From Leptothoe sp034932105 (GTDB lineage: Bacteria > Cyanobacteriota > Cyanobacteriia > Phormidesmidales > Phormidesmidaceae), in contig NZ_JAYGIG010000001.1 in NCBI RefSeq assembly GCF_034932105.1, positions 124,001-188,000 of the forward strand: a stretch of 64,000 nt of DNA. The letters are read 5' to 3'. Under the pieces are notes generated by a model. That model was not told the origin of the DNA, did no database searches, and worked only from the letters and a program-made list of their open reading frames with translations. Both the position numbers and the translations under genes were made by a program. Positions 14,297 through 23,318 of this stretch are shown here, piece by piece (position 1 is the stretch's first letter; every line of letters starts with the position of its first letter).

Positions 14297-16738
14297 ATGG
14301 GTGTTGATACTGCAATCGAATTTACAGATTCTCTGCTCTATGAGAAAACAGGGCAGCATCTCAGCGATCTGCAATGTTGTATTTTGCAGCAGGTGTGGGG
14401 AGGGAAAACCTATCGTGCGATCGCAACCATCGCTGGCTACAGTGAAGGCCACATCAAAGATGTCGCCTCCCAGCTATGGCGTTTGCTCTCCGATGTATTA
14501 GGGGAGCGCATTACCAAGGGCAACTACCGCTCACGCTCGGTGTACTGGCTGAAACGAGCCAAGCGCAAAATGGTGCATGTGGCCGAGGAAACATGGCCCG
14601 CTTGGCCCCGCATTCATCCTGCCAGCATTACCAAACCGGCCCAAACACTGGCACCCAAAACGACTCCCCCAGTCATCAATCCCCATTTTCTGGGCCGACA
14701 TGAGGCCATGGAGACGCTGCAATCCCTGGACAGTCAGGGCCACAAAATCATTATCATTCAAGGGGAAGGCGGCCTTGGCAAAACCACCCTAGCCCAAAAT
14801 TATCTACGCCACGCCCCCTTTGATCTGGTCTTGGAATGGCGGATTGCCCAAGAAACCTCCAACCTGACGGCGGTTGAACATATTCTCGATGAGTGGCTAC
14901 GGCAGGATCTCAATGACGAACCAGGCCAAGACGTGAGCATCAGCCTCAGTCGATTAAAACGTCACCTAAAACAACAACGCATCGGCATTCTGATTGATAA
15001 CCTGGAACCAGCCTTGGATGGCAATGGGCAGTTTGTCAAAGAAGCGCGTCATTATGGAGAGCTATTAAAACTGTTGTCAGATCTTTCAGTTAAGACAACA
15101 ACCTTGATCACCAGCCGCGATCGCCTCTGTGAGCCGGGTATTAAAGCTCATCACTATCGATTACCCCGGCTCACCCTAACAGATTGGCAACAGTGCTTTA
15201 CCTATCACCAGCTACGTTTGCCAAAGGCCGATGAGATTTTAAAATGCTTACATCGGACCTATGGCGGCAACGCCAAAGCCATGGAAATTTTGTGCAGTAC
15301 AATACAAACAGACTTTGATGGTGATTTAGGCGCTTACTGGCGAGCCTACCAGGCCGATCCCTTAGCGGAAATTGATCTAAAAAACCTGGTCATTAGTCAG
15401 ATTGATCGACTACAACACCTGGACCCCATTGCCTATCAACTTCTCTGTCGTCTGGGTTGTTATCGCTATCAGACCATCGCCAAACTTTCGTTATCCGCCA
15501 TCTTAGCCCAATGCCAACAACCGGATGGGCAGCGGGCCATTGCCTCCCTGCGCAACCGCTCCCTAATTGAAGTGGAAAATGGTCAATATTGGCTACATCC
15601 AGTGATTCGGACTGTGGCCATTGAACGGCTCAGACACAGTGGGCTATGGTACGAGGCCAATCAAGTCGCTGCCAACCATTGGACCAACAGCATTCAATTA
15701 CTGACATCCTTGGCCGATGCTCAGCAAGCTCTAGAGGCCTATTATCACCAGGTTGCCATTGGTGAGTATCGGGCCGCCGCCCAGGTGTTGTTACAGAGCC
15801 GCCATAATCAGTGGCAACAGTTTTTGCCCTTGGCCAGCAGCCTTTATCGCATGGGGTTGTTGCAACCGGTCAGTACCCTCATTCTGGAGGTGCTATCCCA
15901 CCTCGAATCTGAGGCCGAGCCGCTACCCCAGGTGAGTGAACTGCGGAATATTTTGGGAGATATTTATTGGATTACTGGGGAGATTAACCAGGCGATTGAC
16001 TGTCAGCAGGATGCGATCGCAACCACCCAAAAGCATCTAGCCACCCTCAATCCCACCGACCATCTCAACCACTACTATCTCCAGATGCTCAACATCGACT
16101 CACGGTTGAGTCTGGGGCTTTATGCCATGGACCTGTGGGAGTTAGACCAGGCCAAAGCAGCTTTTAGATCGGTCATTGACCTTGGACAAGCAACCCCCCA
16201 CCAGGCTTGGGCCGACAAAGCCACCGTGGCCCTAGCCCTCACCTACGCCTATCAAAATCAAGCTGACCATGCCCAGGAGTTAGCCCATAGCTGCTTAAAC
16301 ACCTTTACCCACCAGCACCAAACATCCGGTCGACTGGCCTATTTTATTCAACTATTAGGCCAGACCTATGGTCACCTAGGCCATACATCCCAAGCCGAAG
16401 CCCTATACCAGCAAGCCCTTACCTTTGCTGAAGCCGGTCATTATCTCCAGGTCAAAGCACAGGCCCTAACGGGGTTGGCCACCATCGCCCGCCAACGTCA
16501 ACAGCTGGACCTTGCCCTGGAGTACCACACCCAATCAATTGATCTATTCAATAGCATTGGGGCTAAATGTGACTTGGCCAATGCCTATGTAGAGCTAGGT
16601 CACAGCCAAATCATGCTGCATAAACCTGAGATTGCCACCCAACATTGGCAACAGGCATTAGCCCTATACTCAGACATTCATGCAAACAAACAAATGGGTC
16701 GGGTGGCGCAGTTCTTAAAACCCATCAGCCACGCCTGA
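14297..16738 (+). CDS. HTH - NB-ARC NTPase - TPR signalling protein
   Basis: An 813-residue STAND protein. Residues 1-85 are a winged-helix-like module (LSDLQCCILQQVWGGKTYRA, then GYSEGHIKDVASQLW) of the type found at the N-terminus of vWA-MoxR-associated proteins. Residues 125-400 are an NB-ARC NTPase: FLGR, Walker A GEGGLGKT (156-163), Walker B IGILIDNLEP (229-238), sensor TSRDR (272-276) and the GGNAKAMEIL helical motif. Residues 590-810 are TPR-like repeats, probably the sensing surface. No effector domain is attached. The encoded partner could be elsewhere, or the HTH could control transcription. Role in transcriptional control or conflict systems is inference from architecture. Confidence 0.88.
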   Translation: MGVDTAIEFTDSLLYEKTGQHLSDLQCCILQQVWGGKTYRAIATIAGYSEGHIKDVASQLWRLLSDVLGERITKGNYRSRSVYWLKRAKRKMVHVAEETWPAWPRIHPASITKPAQTLAPKTTPPVINPHFLGRHEAMETLQSLDSQGHKIIIIQGEGGLGKTTLAQNYLRHAPFDLVLEWRIAQETSNLTAVEHILDEWLRQDLNDEPGQDVSISLSRLKRHLKQQRIGILIDNLEPALDGNGQFVKEARHYGELLKLLSDLSVKTTTLITSRDRLCEPGIKAHHYRLPRLTLTDWQQCFTYHQLRLPKADEILKCLHRTYGGNAKAMEILCSTIQTDFDGDLGAYWRAYQADPLAEIDLKNLVISQIDRLQHLDPIAYQLLCRLGCYRYQTIAKLSLSAILAQCQQPDGQRAIASLRNRSLIEVENGQYWLHPVIRTVAIERLRHSGLWYEANQVAANHWTNSIQLLTSLADAQQALEAYYHQVAIGEYRAAAQVLLQSRHNQWQQFLPLASSLYRMGLLQPVSTLILEVLSHLESEAEPLPQVSELRNILGDIYWITGEINQAIDCQQDAIATTQKHLATLNPTDHLNHYYLQMLNIDSRLSLGLYAMDLWELDQAKAAFRSVIDLGQATPHQAWADKATVALALTYAYQNQADHAQELAHSCLNTFTHQHQTSGRLAYFIQLLGQTYGHLGHTSQAEALYQQALTFAEAGHYLQVKAQALTGLATIARQRQQLDLALEYHTQSIDLFNSIGAKCDLANAYVELGHSQIMLHKPEIATQHWQQALALYSDIHANKQMGRVAQFLKPISHA

Positions 16739-17224
16739 GGGTAGTTCTCGCCCAGACTCGCCCATGTTCCAGTACTCAAGTCCATAATCCCCAGTATCAG
16801 AAGCTATCCCCCAGAGGTTTTCACACACGATACACACGGAGTACGGATTTCTTCATCCGTGATTTATCCAACCCTTAGCGTTACTGACTATTCTAGAAAT
16901 GTGCGCAACGAGCACGTCAGCGATCTTCCCCGAGACAGAAGTTAGCTGCCAGTACGATCGGTCTCTTTGATTCTGAAAGCCAATGATAGACTGCGCGGTG
17001 CAAACCGGCAGTCTTTTTTTTGTCGCCATGCCATGGTTTTAAAGGTTAACTTCACCCGAGGAGCAGCAATATTCAGGCTGGTTGGCTCTATGTCGCGATC
17101 GCGAACAGTCTCACAAAAGAGTTGGCCATCCTGCTTCGCACCCAAGGAATTTCACCTATTACAAAACAGGGGTCTAAGGACCGCTCATGCGCAGGATGTT
17201 CCAGCTCCATGCAAGTAATGGCCC
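16739..17224. other. Intergenic region with terminator, possible ncRNA
   Basis: Nearly 490 bases without a convincing protein gene. A small hairpin (ACGGAT...ATCCGT, 16843-16859) and a strong intrinsic terminator (16988-17021) lie here. The terminator is 250 bases beyond the NB-ARC stop, which leaves room for a small RNA upstream of it. The 83-codon frame at 16967-17218 crosses the terminator and is rejected. Confidence 0.5.
16988..17021 (+). terminator. Strong intrinsic terminator
   Basis: AGACTGC (16988-16994) pairs with GCAGTCT (17008-17014), with an inner CGGT/ACCG stem closing a GCAA tetraloop, followed by eight T. It ends either the long NB-ARC transcript or an unannotated small RNA. 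Confidence 0.85.
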
Positions 17225-17869
17225 TTATCCCATATCCGCTACTGAGAAATTTTCCACAGCATCAAACCCTAACCCCTTACGGATAATGACGGGCTCATCT
17301 TCAGTCATATCCAAAATAGTAGACGACAAATAACTAGGGTCCGCCTCACTATCAATAATGATGTCCACCTGCTTTTCTAACGCATCAAATAACTCATACC
17401 GAGAGAAATAGGCCTCATCCATATCCCCTGTATGAGCCGAGGTGGAAATAATCGGATTCCCCAGACTTTCCAGCAGTGCATGACAGACCGAACTATCTGG
17501 CACCCGAATCCCCGTCGTCTTTCGTTTCGGGTTCATCACCAGCTTGGGCACTAGCTTCGTCGCAGGCAAAATGAATGTATAGGGACCGGGCACTAAAGAC
17601 CGCATGGTCCGATAGGCCCAATCACTCACATAGGCATATTCCGCAATATTCGACAGCGACGAACACAAAAACGTCAGCGGCTTATCGTTAGATAAATTTT
17701 TCAGCTGCCGCACTCGCTTAATCGCATCTTTCGATTGCAAGTCACAGCCAATGGCATACACCGTATCCGTGGCGTATAGCATAATTGCACCGCTTTGGAG
17801 TTGCTTGCGAATTTTATCGATCTTGAAAGATTGAGGCGACTCTGGATGCAGAGTATAAATTGTAGCCAT
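17225..17869 (-). CDS. YrdC/YciO/Sua5 family protein (threonylcarbamoyl-AMP synthase-like)
   Basis: A 214-residue YrdC-fold protein. The family segments are present: GAIMLYATDTVYAIGCD, KPLTFLCSSLSNI, PGPYTFILPAT, TTGIRVPDS and PIISTSAHTGD. True Sua5/YrdC enzymes use threonine, bicarbonate and ATP to form threonylcarbamoyl-AMP for the t6A modification of tRNA. YciO-type paralogues share the fold, and this length and sequence look closer to YciO, so the activity is uncertain. The start at 17869 has GAGGG eight bases upstream. It is divergent from stpA with only an 83-base shared regulatory region. Confidence 0.88.
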   Translation of the reverse strand: MATIYTLHPESPQSFKIDKIRKQLQSGAIMLYATDTVYAIGCDLQSKDAIKRVRQLKNLSNDKPLTFLCSSLSNIAEYAYVSDWAYRTMRSLVPGPYTFILPATKLVPKLVMNPKRKTTGIRVPDSSVCHALLESLGNPIISTSAHTGDMDEAYFSRYELFDALEKQVDIIIDSEADPSYLSSTILDMTEDEPVIIRKGLGFDAVENFSVADMG

Positions 17870-17922
17870 AGATCGAGCCCTCACCACTGACTCGCTACTG
17901 CAAAAGCCATAGTAGCCGATAT

Positions 17923-17938
17923 CGTAACGAGTGTTACG
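17923..17938. promoter_or_regulatory. Palindromic candidate operator upstream of stpA
   Basis: CGTAAC and GTTACG are separated by GAGT in the short region between the divergent YrdC-like gene and stpA. The palindrome is 14 bases from the stpA ATG, where a bound regulator could affect both genes. Confidence 0.4.
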
Positions 17939-17952
17939 GTATTTTCACGGAA

Positions 17953-19263
17953 ATGGCTACGTCTCTTAACAAAGGTCCCATGACGAACCCCCGTTCTGAA
18001 CTTGCTCCACAGTTACACCAGCAAGCCTTTTCGCTGGATCACCCAGCCTTGAGCCAGGTGCTTGCCAACACTGAAAACCTGCTGATTATTCAGGATCTAG
18101 ATGGCGTCTGTATGGGCTTAGTTAAAGATCCCCTCAATCGCCACATTGATCCAGCCTATGTGGAAGCCGTAACCGCCTATGATGGCCACTTCTTTGTTCT
18201 AACTAATGGGGAACATATCGGGAAACTTGGCGTAAATAGGATCGTCGCTAACTCTCTAGGGGAAGAAATCGGTAACCGACATCTACCAGGTCTAGCGGCC
18301 GGGGGCATCCAGTGGCAGGATCGCTGCGGTCAGTTAACCCATCCTGGTGTGAGCGAGGCTGAGTTGACCTTTCTTAAGTCAATTCCCCAATGCATTGAAA
18401 CCGCATTACGGGAGTTTTTAGAAACCGTTGACCATGGCCTATCACCCGCAACGGTAACTCACTGCATCAATGCCTCGGTGCTAGACAATGGGGCGTCTCC
18501 CACCGTAAATCTCAACACGTTTTATGAAACCCTCAATAATCCTGCCCTCTATCGACAGCTACAGGGTCAGATGCAGTCATTAACTGAGGCCCTATTGGCC
18601 GATGCCAGGCAACAGGGTTTAGAGGATGCTTTTTTTGTTCACTATGCGCCCAATCTAGGGCAGGATGACCAGGGCAATGAAGTCATCTGGTGGGCGAATG
18701 AAACCACGTCGGGCACGACAGATTTTCAATTTATGCTGCGGGGTGCCATTAAAGAAGCGGGGGTGCTGGCCTTACTCAATCGCTACTACTTTCAGAAAAC
18801 GGGGCTGCATCCCCTGGGTATTGGTTTCAATGCTCGCCAGGCTCCTAGAACAATGGAAGATATGCTGACCTTAGTCAAACAGGACTTTGATCCGGCCCAT
18901 ATGCCGCTGATGATTGGCGTTGGGGACACGGTAACCAGTCAGGCGGTCGCACAAGAGGATGGATCAGTGATATTCAAACGGGGTGGCAGCGATCGCAACT
19001 TCTTACAACTGATCCAAAACATTGGTCAGGCCTTTGATAGAGGCAATCTAGTCGTCTATGTGGACAGCAGCGGCGGCGAACTCAAAAATCGTCGAGCCCT
19101 CCAAGTAGAAACCCAGGACGGTATGCCCACAGTGACCCAAGGCCCCAATGATCCACAGGACAATAGCGATCCATTGATCCTCAATATTGTTTTCCCCGGT
19201 GGCCACCAGCAATACTGTGCAGCGTTTCAAGCCGGTGCGATCGCACGCCAAGCAACATCGTGA
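17953..19263 (+). CDS. stpA: Glucosylglycerol-phosphate phosphatase (StpA/GgpP-like)
   Basis: A 436-residue protein that I recognise as the StpA family of cyanobacteria. It dephosphorylates glucosylglycerol 3-phosphate to the compatible solute glucosylglycerol during salt acclimation. The HAD-like nucleophile motif is QDLDGVCMGLVKDPL, near residue 47, and GVGDTVTSQ lies near residue 318 where a later HAD Asp motif would fall. The ggpS partner is not in the window. The gene is translationally coupled to a ROK glucokinase: its TGA overlaps the downstream GTG by four bases. An in-frame ATG at codon 10 is an alternative start. The palindrome at 17923 may control it. Confidence 0.82.
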   Translation: MATSLNKGPMTNPRSELAPQLHQQAFSLDHPALSQVLANTENLLIIQDLDGVCMGLVKDPLNRHIDPAYVEAVTAYDGHFFVLTNGEHIGKLGVNRIVANSLGEEIGNRHLPGLAAGGIQWQDRCGQLTHPGVSEAELTFLKSIPQCIETALREFLETVDHGLSPATVTHCINASVLDNGASPTVNLNTFYETLNNPALYRQLQGQMQSLTEALLADARQQGLEDAFFVHYAPNLGQDDQGNEVIWWANETTSGTTDFQFMLRGAIKEAGVLALLNRYYFQKTGLHPLGIGFNARQAPRTMEDMLTLVKQDFDPAHMPLMIGVGDTVTSQAVAQEDGSVIFKRGGSDRNFLQLIQNIGQAFDRGNLVVYVDSSGGELKNRRALQVETQDGMPTVTQGPNDPQDNSDPLILNIVFPGGHQQYCAAFQAGAIARQATS

Positions 19264-20165
19264 CCCAGACTATGCCCTCCATCCCCCAAGTCATCGGCGT
19301 CGACCTCGGCGGCACCGCCATTAAACTAGGTCGATTCACCACCACCGGAGAATGCCTCGGATCTCTGACCGTACCCACCCCGCAGCCCCAATATCCAGAA
19401 CCGGTCTTAGCAGCCGTGGCCATCGCCATCGCCACCCTCGACCCCGAGCACCAAGCCACCAACATCGGCATCGGCACCCCTGGCCCCGCTGACATCAGCG
19501 CTCGCATTGCCCGCATCGCCATTAACCTACCCCAATGGCTCGACGTTCCCGTCGCCGACATCCTCGAAACCAAAGTCCAACGCCCCGTGGTGGTGGCCAA
19601 TGACGCCAACTGTGCGGGCCTCGGAGAAGCCTGGCTCGGCGCCGGTCGCACCTACCAAAACTTGATTTTGCTCACCCTGGGCACCGGCGTCGGAGGCTGC
19701 ATCATCCTCAATGGCCAACTATTTGTCGGTCATGATGGTTGCGCCGGAGAGCTGGGTCTAGTCACCCTAGACCCCAAGGGCCACGAATGTAGCAGCGGCA
19801 ATCATGGCTCCCTCGAACAGCATGTATCAGCCCAAGCCATTCGCCGGGAAATGAAGATGGAACCGGGGGACTTGGCGGACTTGGCCAAGGCAGGGGATAG
19901 AAATGCGATCGCCTTCTGGCAAGAATACGGCCGACTCCTAGCCATGGGCCTAGTCAGCTCTATCTATGTGTTAAACCCCGAAGCCGTGATCATCGGCGGC
20001 GGCATTAGCGCTGCCGCCCCCTACTTTTTACCCACCACCCAAGCCGAAATCAACCAGCGCATTCGTCCCCGCTATCGTCGCACCCTGAAGTTACTAACCG
20101 CCACCCTGGGCAACCGCGCTGGCATGGTGGGAGCAGCCAAACTAGCCATAGATCATATTAGTTAA
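19260..20165 (+). CDS. ROK family sugar kinase (glucokinase-like)
   Basis: A 301-residue ROK kinase, likely phosphorylating glucose with ATP in the cytoplasm. The phosphate-binding loop is GVDLGGTAIKLGRF. NDANCAGLGEAWLGAG holds the catalytic Asp, LTLGTGVGGCIILNG is the second phosphate loop, and GELGL the sugar-binding Glu. The zinc-binding segment that follows, normally with three or four Cys, reads GHECSSGNHGSLEQ and keeps only one, so zinc may be absent. The gene starts with GTG at 19260 inside the stpA stop region, so the two products are probably made together. That suggests a link between hexose supply and osmolyte metabolism. Confidence 0.88.
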   Translation: MTQTMPSIPQVIGVDLGGTAIKLGRFTTTGECLGSLTVPTPQPQYPEPVLAAVAIAIATLDPEHQATNIGIGTPGPADISARIARIAINLPQWLDVPVADILETKVQRPVVVANDANCAGLGEAWLGAGRTYQNLILLTLGTGVGGCIILNGQLFVGHDGCAGELGLVTLDPKGHECSSGNHGSLEQHVSAQAIRREMKMEPGDLADLAKAGDRNAIAFWQEYGRLLAMGLVSSIYVLNPEAVIIGGGISAAAPYFLPTTQAEINQRIRPRYRRTLKLLTATLGNRAGMVGAAKLAIDHIS

Positions 20166-20706
20166 TCGCCAAAAAATAAATCACCAAAATCAAACTAAAA
20201 CGTCATAAAATCCCGTTAAAACAATTTTCCAAATGGATAAAGATAATCAATCAAAGACTTATGTCAATCGTTGTAAATTTGGGTAAACCAACCCTAACAG
20301 ACCATGGAATTAGTGCTATATTCAACCTATAGAAACAACTGAATAACTGTTAGGAAATTCTGATTTTGCCTAACACTTCAAACCTAAATCCCTTTCAGAT
20401 TTAGCTATGTGTCTAAACAGGGCGTTTGCTTTTTCAATTAGTTGAAAAAGCAGTCAAATCTCCATCGATATAAGGCAAGTAGCAAATTTGAACCGTAAAC
20501 CCTTAGCAGAAACTTCTTATTAACGTCTTCAACCAAACTAACAGCAGACTAGCGATTGTTTTTGAGTTTTGCCAAATTAAAAAGGGTCAGTTAGAAATAA
20601 CTGGCCCTATTTTAATGGCATGTTTTTAATCGTTATGACCTATGGCTCAATCAGGTTTATATCTGATTATATCTATGGTGTACCAGCGGTCTAACATGGG
20701 ACGACC
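20166..20706. other. Hairpin-rich AT-rich intergenic region, candidate ncRNA
   Basis: This 540-base stretch has no supported ORF but four consecutive inverted repeats: GTTAGG/CCTAAC (about 20349-20372), AAATC/GATTT (20385-20402), GCTTTTTCAA/TTGAAAAAGC (20428-20451) and a terminator at 20584. A TATATT box lies at 20317. The order promoter-like box, stems, terminator is what a structured small RNA would show. It could also be a set of leftover terminators. Confidence 0.5.
20584..20613 (+). terminator. Intrinsic terminator
   Basis: GGGTCAGTTA (20584-20593) pairs with TAACTGGCCC (20598-20607) with one G-T pair and a GAAA tetraloop, followed by TATTTTA. It is 420 bases beyond the glucokinase stop, so it may serve an RNA transcribed from the intergenic region. 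Confidence 0.75.
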
Positions 20707-21498
20707 ATGACCGATTGGCTAGCCTTAGTTATTGGCAATACACGATGGCACTGGGCCTGGTTTAGGCGGTCTGACCTACAGCAGGTTTGGCATACCGACC
20801 ACCTTTCCCACCCCCCGCCAGCGGATATAACCCTACAGTCCATTTGGTCAAAGGCCGTAACACCTCAGATCCCGCCCCAGATTCTAGATTTGCCCCTGGA
20901 CTCCATAGCTATTTGGGCCGTTTCCGTGGTGCCCACCCAGGCACAATACCTGCAACCCCTATCCCAGGTGCAATGGATTCATCACGTCGGTCTCAAGAAC
21001 ACATACCCCACCATGGGTTTGGATCGGGTGGTGACTCTGTGGGGAGCGGGGCAGCGCTATGGCTGGCCTGTACTCGTCATTGATGGAGGAACAGCCCTGA
21101 CATTTACCGCCGGCGCAGAGGAAACCTTTGTCGGAGGGGCAATTTTATTGGGGGTGCGATCGCACCTCGCAGCGCTGCACCATGCCACGGCTGCACTCCC
21201 CAGCGTCAGTCCACCCACCACCATGCCGCCGCGCTGGGCCAATGACACCCCCGGTGCCATTCAAAGCGGTGTCATCCTTACGGTGCTCGCCAGCATCGAC
21301 CAATACATCCAAAGCTGGCAACAGCAATATCCTGAATCCACCGTGATCTTTACCGGCGGCGATGGGAACTATCTCCACCGCTTTTATCAGCAAACCCTAA
21401 ACCAAAACCAGGCCCTGTTAAACAGAGCCTGGTTCGATCCAAATCTCATGTTTTGGGGAATTGCCCACTATCGCAAAGAGGCAACCCGCGCACTGTAA
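20707..21498 (+). CDS. coaX: Type III pantothenate kinase
   Basis: CoaX phosphorylates pantothenate with ATP, the first step of coenzyme A synthesis. It belongs to the acetate and sugar kinase fold. The N-terminal phosphate loop is LVIGNTRWHWAWF, GLDRVVTLWGA is the conserved central block, VIDGGTALTFTA holds the catalytic region, and GGAILLGVRSHLAAL and TGGDG follow. At 263 residues it has the usual length. The ATG start lies after GGGACGACC, a modest ribosome site. Its last 31 bases overlap the 3' end of the M48 peptidase gene on the other strand. Confidence 0.92.
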   Translation: MTDWLALVIGNTRWHWAWFRRSDLQQVWHTDHLSHPPPADITLQSIWSKAVTPQIPPQILDLPLDSIAIWAVSVVPTQAQYLQPLSQVQWIHHVGLKNTYPTMGLDRVVTLWGAGQRYGWPVLVIDGGTALTFTAGAEETFVGGAILLGVRSHLAALHHATAALPSVSPPTTMPPRWANDTPGAIQSGVILTVLASIDQYIQSWQQQYPESTVIFTGGDGNYLHRFYQQTLNQNQALLNRAWFDPNLMFWGIAHYRKEATRAL

Positions 21499-22316
21499 GC
21501 AGCCGTGTCATTACCCGCCGTAGCCAAGGGAATCGCTGAGGTTCTATCCATCTCCTGGAGACGCGCAACCCGAGCCGCAGGGTTGGGGTGGGTGCTAAAG
21601 ATCGCCGGTGGGTTACTACCACTGTCTAGCTTTTGCATCAGGGTCGCCATGCCAGTCTGGTCATAGCCAGCTTCACCCATTGTGATAAACCCATGATCAT
21701 CAGCCACCAACTCATCCTTACGGCTGTTGGGTAGTGTGAGAGCAACGTCCACCGCAATGGAGACCATTTGGTTGCGACTCAAGCCAAACGCACCAGCCAC
21801 CCCTTGGGCAATAGCCACATCCCGCATCTGGTCAAGCGCATGTTTCTCGGCAATGTGCCCCACTTCATGGCCCAGAACTCCCGCCACTTCCGATTCATTC
21901 GCCGCCGCCGCCAATAGGCCAGTGGTGACATACACATACCCACCCATGGTGGCAAAGGCATTGATACTGTCATCCTCAACCACCTGGAATACGTAGGGAA
22001 TATCCGGGCGATCGCTATGGGGAATCAGGCGCTGCCCAATCTCATCTATATAGGAGGTCAGACGCGCATCCCGATGCAACCGAAACGACCGACTGAGTAA
22101 CTGCTGATTCACCTGACTACCCAGGCTAATTTCCTGCGCATCCGACATATTGGTAATTTGAAACACCTGGATGGTGGGCAAAATGATGTCAAATAAGCCA
22201 GCTTGAGCAGGCCTAGGGATAACAGCTCCCATAGTCACTGCCATGAGAAAAGCCATGGTGCCATAGGCCAGACGGCGTTGCCAGCGCTTGATCCAACAGG
22301 GAATTAAGTTAGACAT
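21468..22316 (-). CDS. M48 family zinc metalloprotease, secreted
   Basis: A 282-residue exported peptidase. A signal segment (LAYGTMAFLMAVTMGAVIP...AQA) spans about residues 16-40. The active-site helix HEVGHIAEKHA carries the HExxH zinc motif, and a downstream EADxxG-like site (ELVADDHGF) provides the third ligand region. The conserved block INAFATMGGYVYVTTGLL precedes the active site. Such BepA/HtpX-like enzymes degrade or help fold misassembled envelope proteins in the periplasm. The gene's last 31 bases overlap coaX on the other strand. No TPR tail is present, unlike E. coli BepA. Confidence 0.9.
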   Translation of the reverse strand: MSNLIPCWIKRWQRRLAYGTMAFLMAVTMGAVIPRPAQAGLFDIILPTIQVFQITNMSDAQEISLGSQVNQQLLSRSFRLHRDARLTSYIDEIGQRLIPHSDRPDIPYVFQVVEDDSINAFATMGGYVYVTTGLLAAAANESEVAGVLGHEVGHIAEKHALDQMRDVAIAQGVAGAFGLSRNQMVSIAVDVALTLPNSRKDELVADDHGFITMGEAGYDQTGMATLMQKLDSGSNPPAIFSTHPNPAARVARLQEMDRTSAIPLATAGNDTAAYSARVASLR

Positions 22317-22787
22317 GGGTCAGCTTATCTTGTGGTGAAACTGTAAAGGAAAGCAGAAAGTACGGTGCCGTGAGGCAGTGCAGAAAGCGAAGAACGGATA
22401 TTGTCAAGTTTGGACTTGTGGAAAAAACCACCCTCAAGGGAATCTCCATAAATTGACCATAGCGGTGACTTTTCAAGCTTTTCCCAGGGACTGTGACAGT
22501 TAGTAGATTGTAAAAACAAGCAGCAGGCAGTCAAGTCATATGGACCCATCGGCCCTTGGGAGGCAATCGCTCTGTGAGTCACGTTTGTCCTAGTCGACAG
22601 GGCCGATTTATCGACTGCCCCTCTCTAACCGGACCAGCCCATGATTAAATACTAACGATTGCTCTGCATATTCTGCAGAGTGACGTTGCATGTCTGTTAC
22701 ATTATCGCTTGGGCTGATGGGAGCTTTGAAGAGCACCTAAGCCTGAACCAGACTGCATAGTAGAAAATATTCGGAGTGCCAAGGATT
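22317..22787. other. Intergenic region between M48 and DUF4330 genes
   Basis: About 470 bases serving as the divergent promoter region. A hairpin CTCTGCA/TGCAGAG (22662-22680) lies about 110 bases before the DUF4330 start. An 85-codon minus-strand frame (22325-22582) has no ribosome site or family resemblance and is not called. Confidence 0.45.
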
Positions 22788-23318
22788 ATGGCTATTTTGG
22801 ATTCGAAGGGACGCTTATTTGGCAAAATCAGCCTGCTAGACATTGGCGCAGGGCTCATCATCCTAATGGTGGCGGTGGCCGTATTTTTCTACCCTGGAAC
22901 GTCTGGTTCAGTGGCCCAGGTGGGGGCCGTCAACAAGGACATTGAAGTGGATGTGATAGCCCGGGGCTTAACCGTACTTAACCCTGAACAGTTCTTGGCC
23001 GATATGAAAGCGGAAGGCTCCACAAATTTGATTATCCGGAACCAGCCTTATGGCCAAGTTACCATCAAGGATGTGAAATCTCTGCCTCGGAGCACTGCAG
23101 TTCCTCAACCCGACGGCTCAGTCAAATCATTGCCCGACCCTCGTCCCGAACTAGGGTACACCGCCGATCTGCTAATCACCCTAGCCGGAACTGCTCAGAT
23201 TACTGAGGATGGGGCTATCTTCGGCAATAGCAAGGTGAAAATTGGTACCCCCATCGAGGTAGAGGGAACACTCTATAACTTCAACGCCAGCACTGTTGCT
23301 GTGCGCATTCCTGAATAG
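22788..23318 (+). CDS. DUF4330 family membrane-anchored protein
   Basis: A 176-residue protein with the family opening MAILDSKGRLFGKISLLD, then one membrane helix (about residues 20-38, ending FFYPG) and a soluble beta-rich domain predicted outside the cytoplasm. The DUF4330 family occurs in cyanobacteria and Firmicutes and has no assigned biochemical role. I use the ATG at 22788 because the family begins there, although the frame is open from a GTG at 22776. It stands alone, with no obvious operon partner; the next gene starts 160 bases downstream behind its own ribosome site. Confidence 0.82.
   Translation: MAILDSKGRLFGKISLLDIGAGLIILMVAVAVFFYPGTSGSVAQVGAVNKDIEVDVIARGLTVLNPEQFLADMKAEGSTNLIIRNQPYGQVTIKDVKSLPRSTAVPQPDGSVKSLPDPRPELGYTADLLITLAGTAQITEDGAIFGNSKVKIGTPIEVEGTLYNFNASTVAVRIPE

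Noticed and set aside
16967..17218. 83-codon plus-strand frame
   Set aside because: It runs through a strong intrinsic terminator and has no ribosome site.
22325..22582. 85-codon minus-strand frame next to the M48 gene
   Set aside because: No ribosome site or family resemblance; probably leader of the M48 gene.
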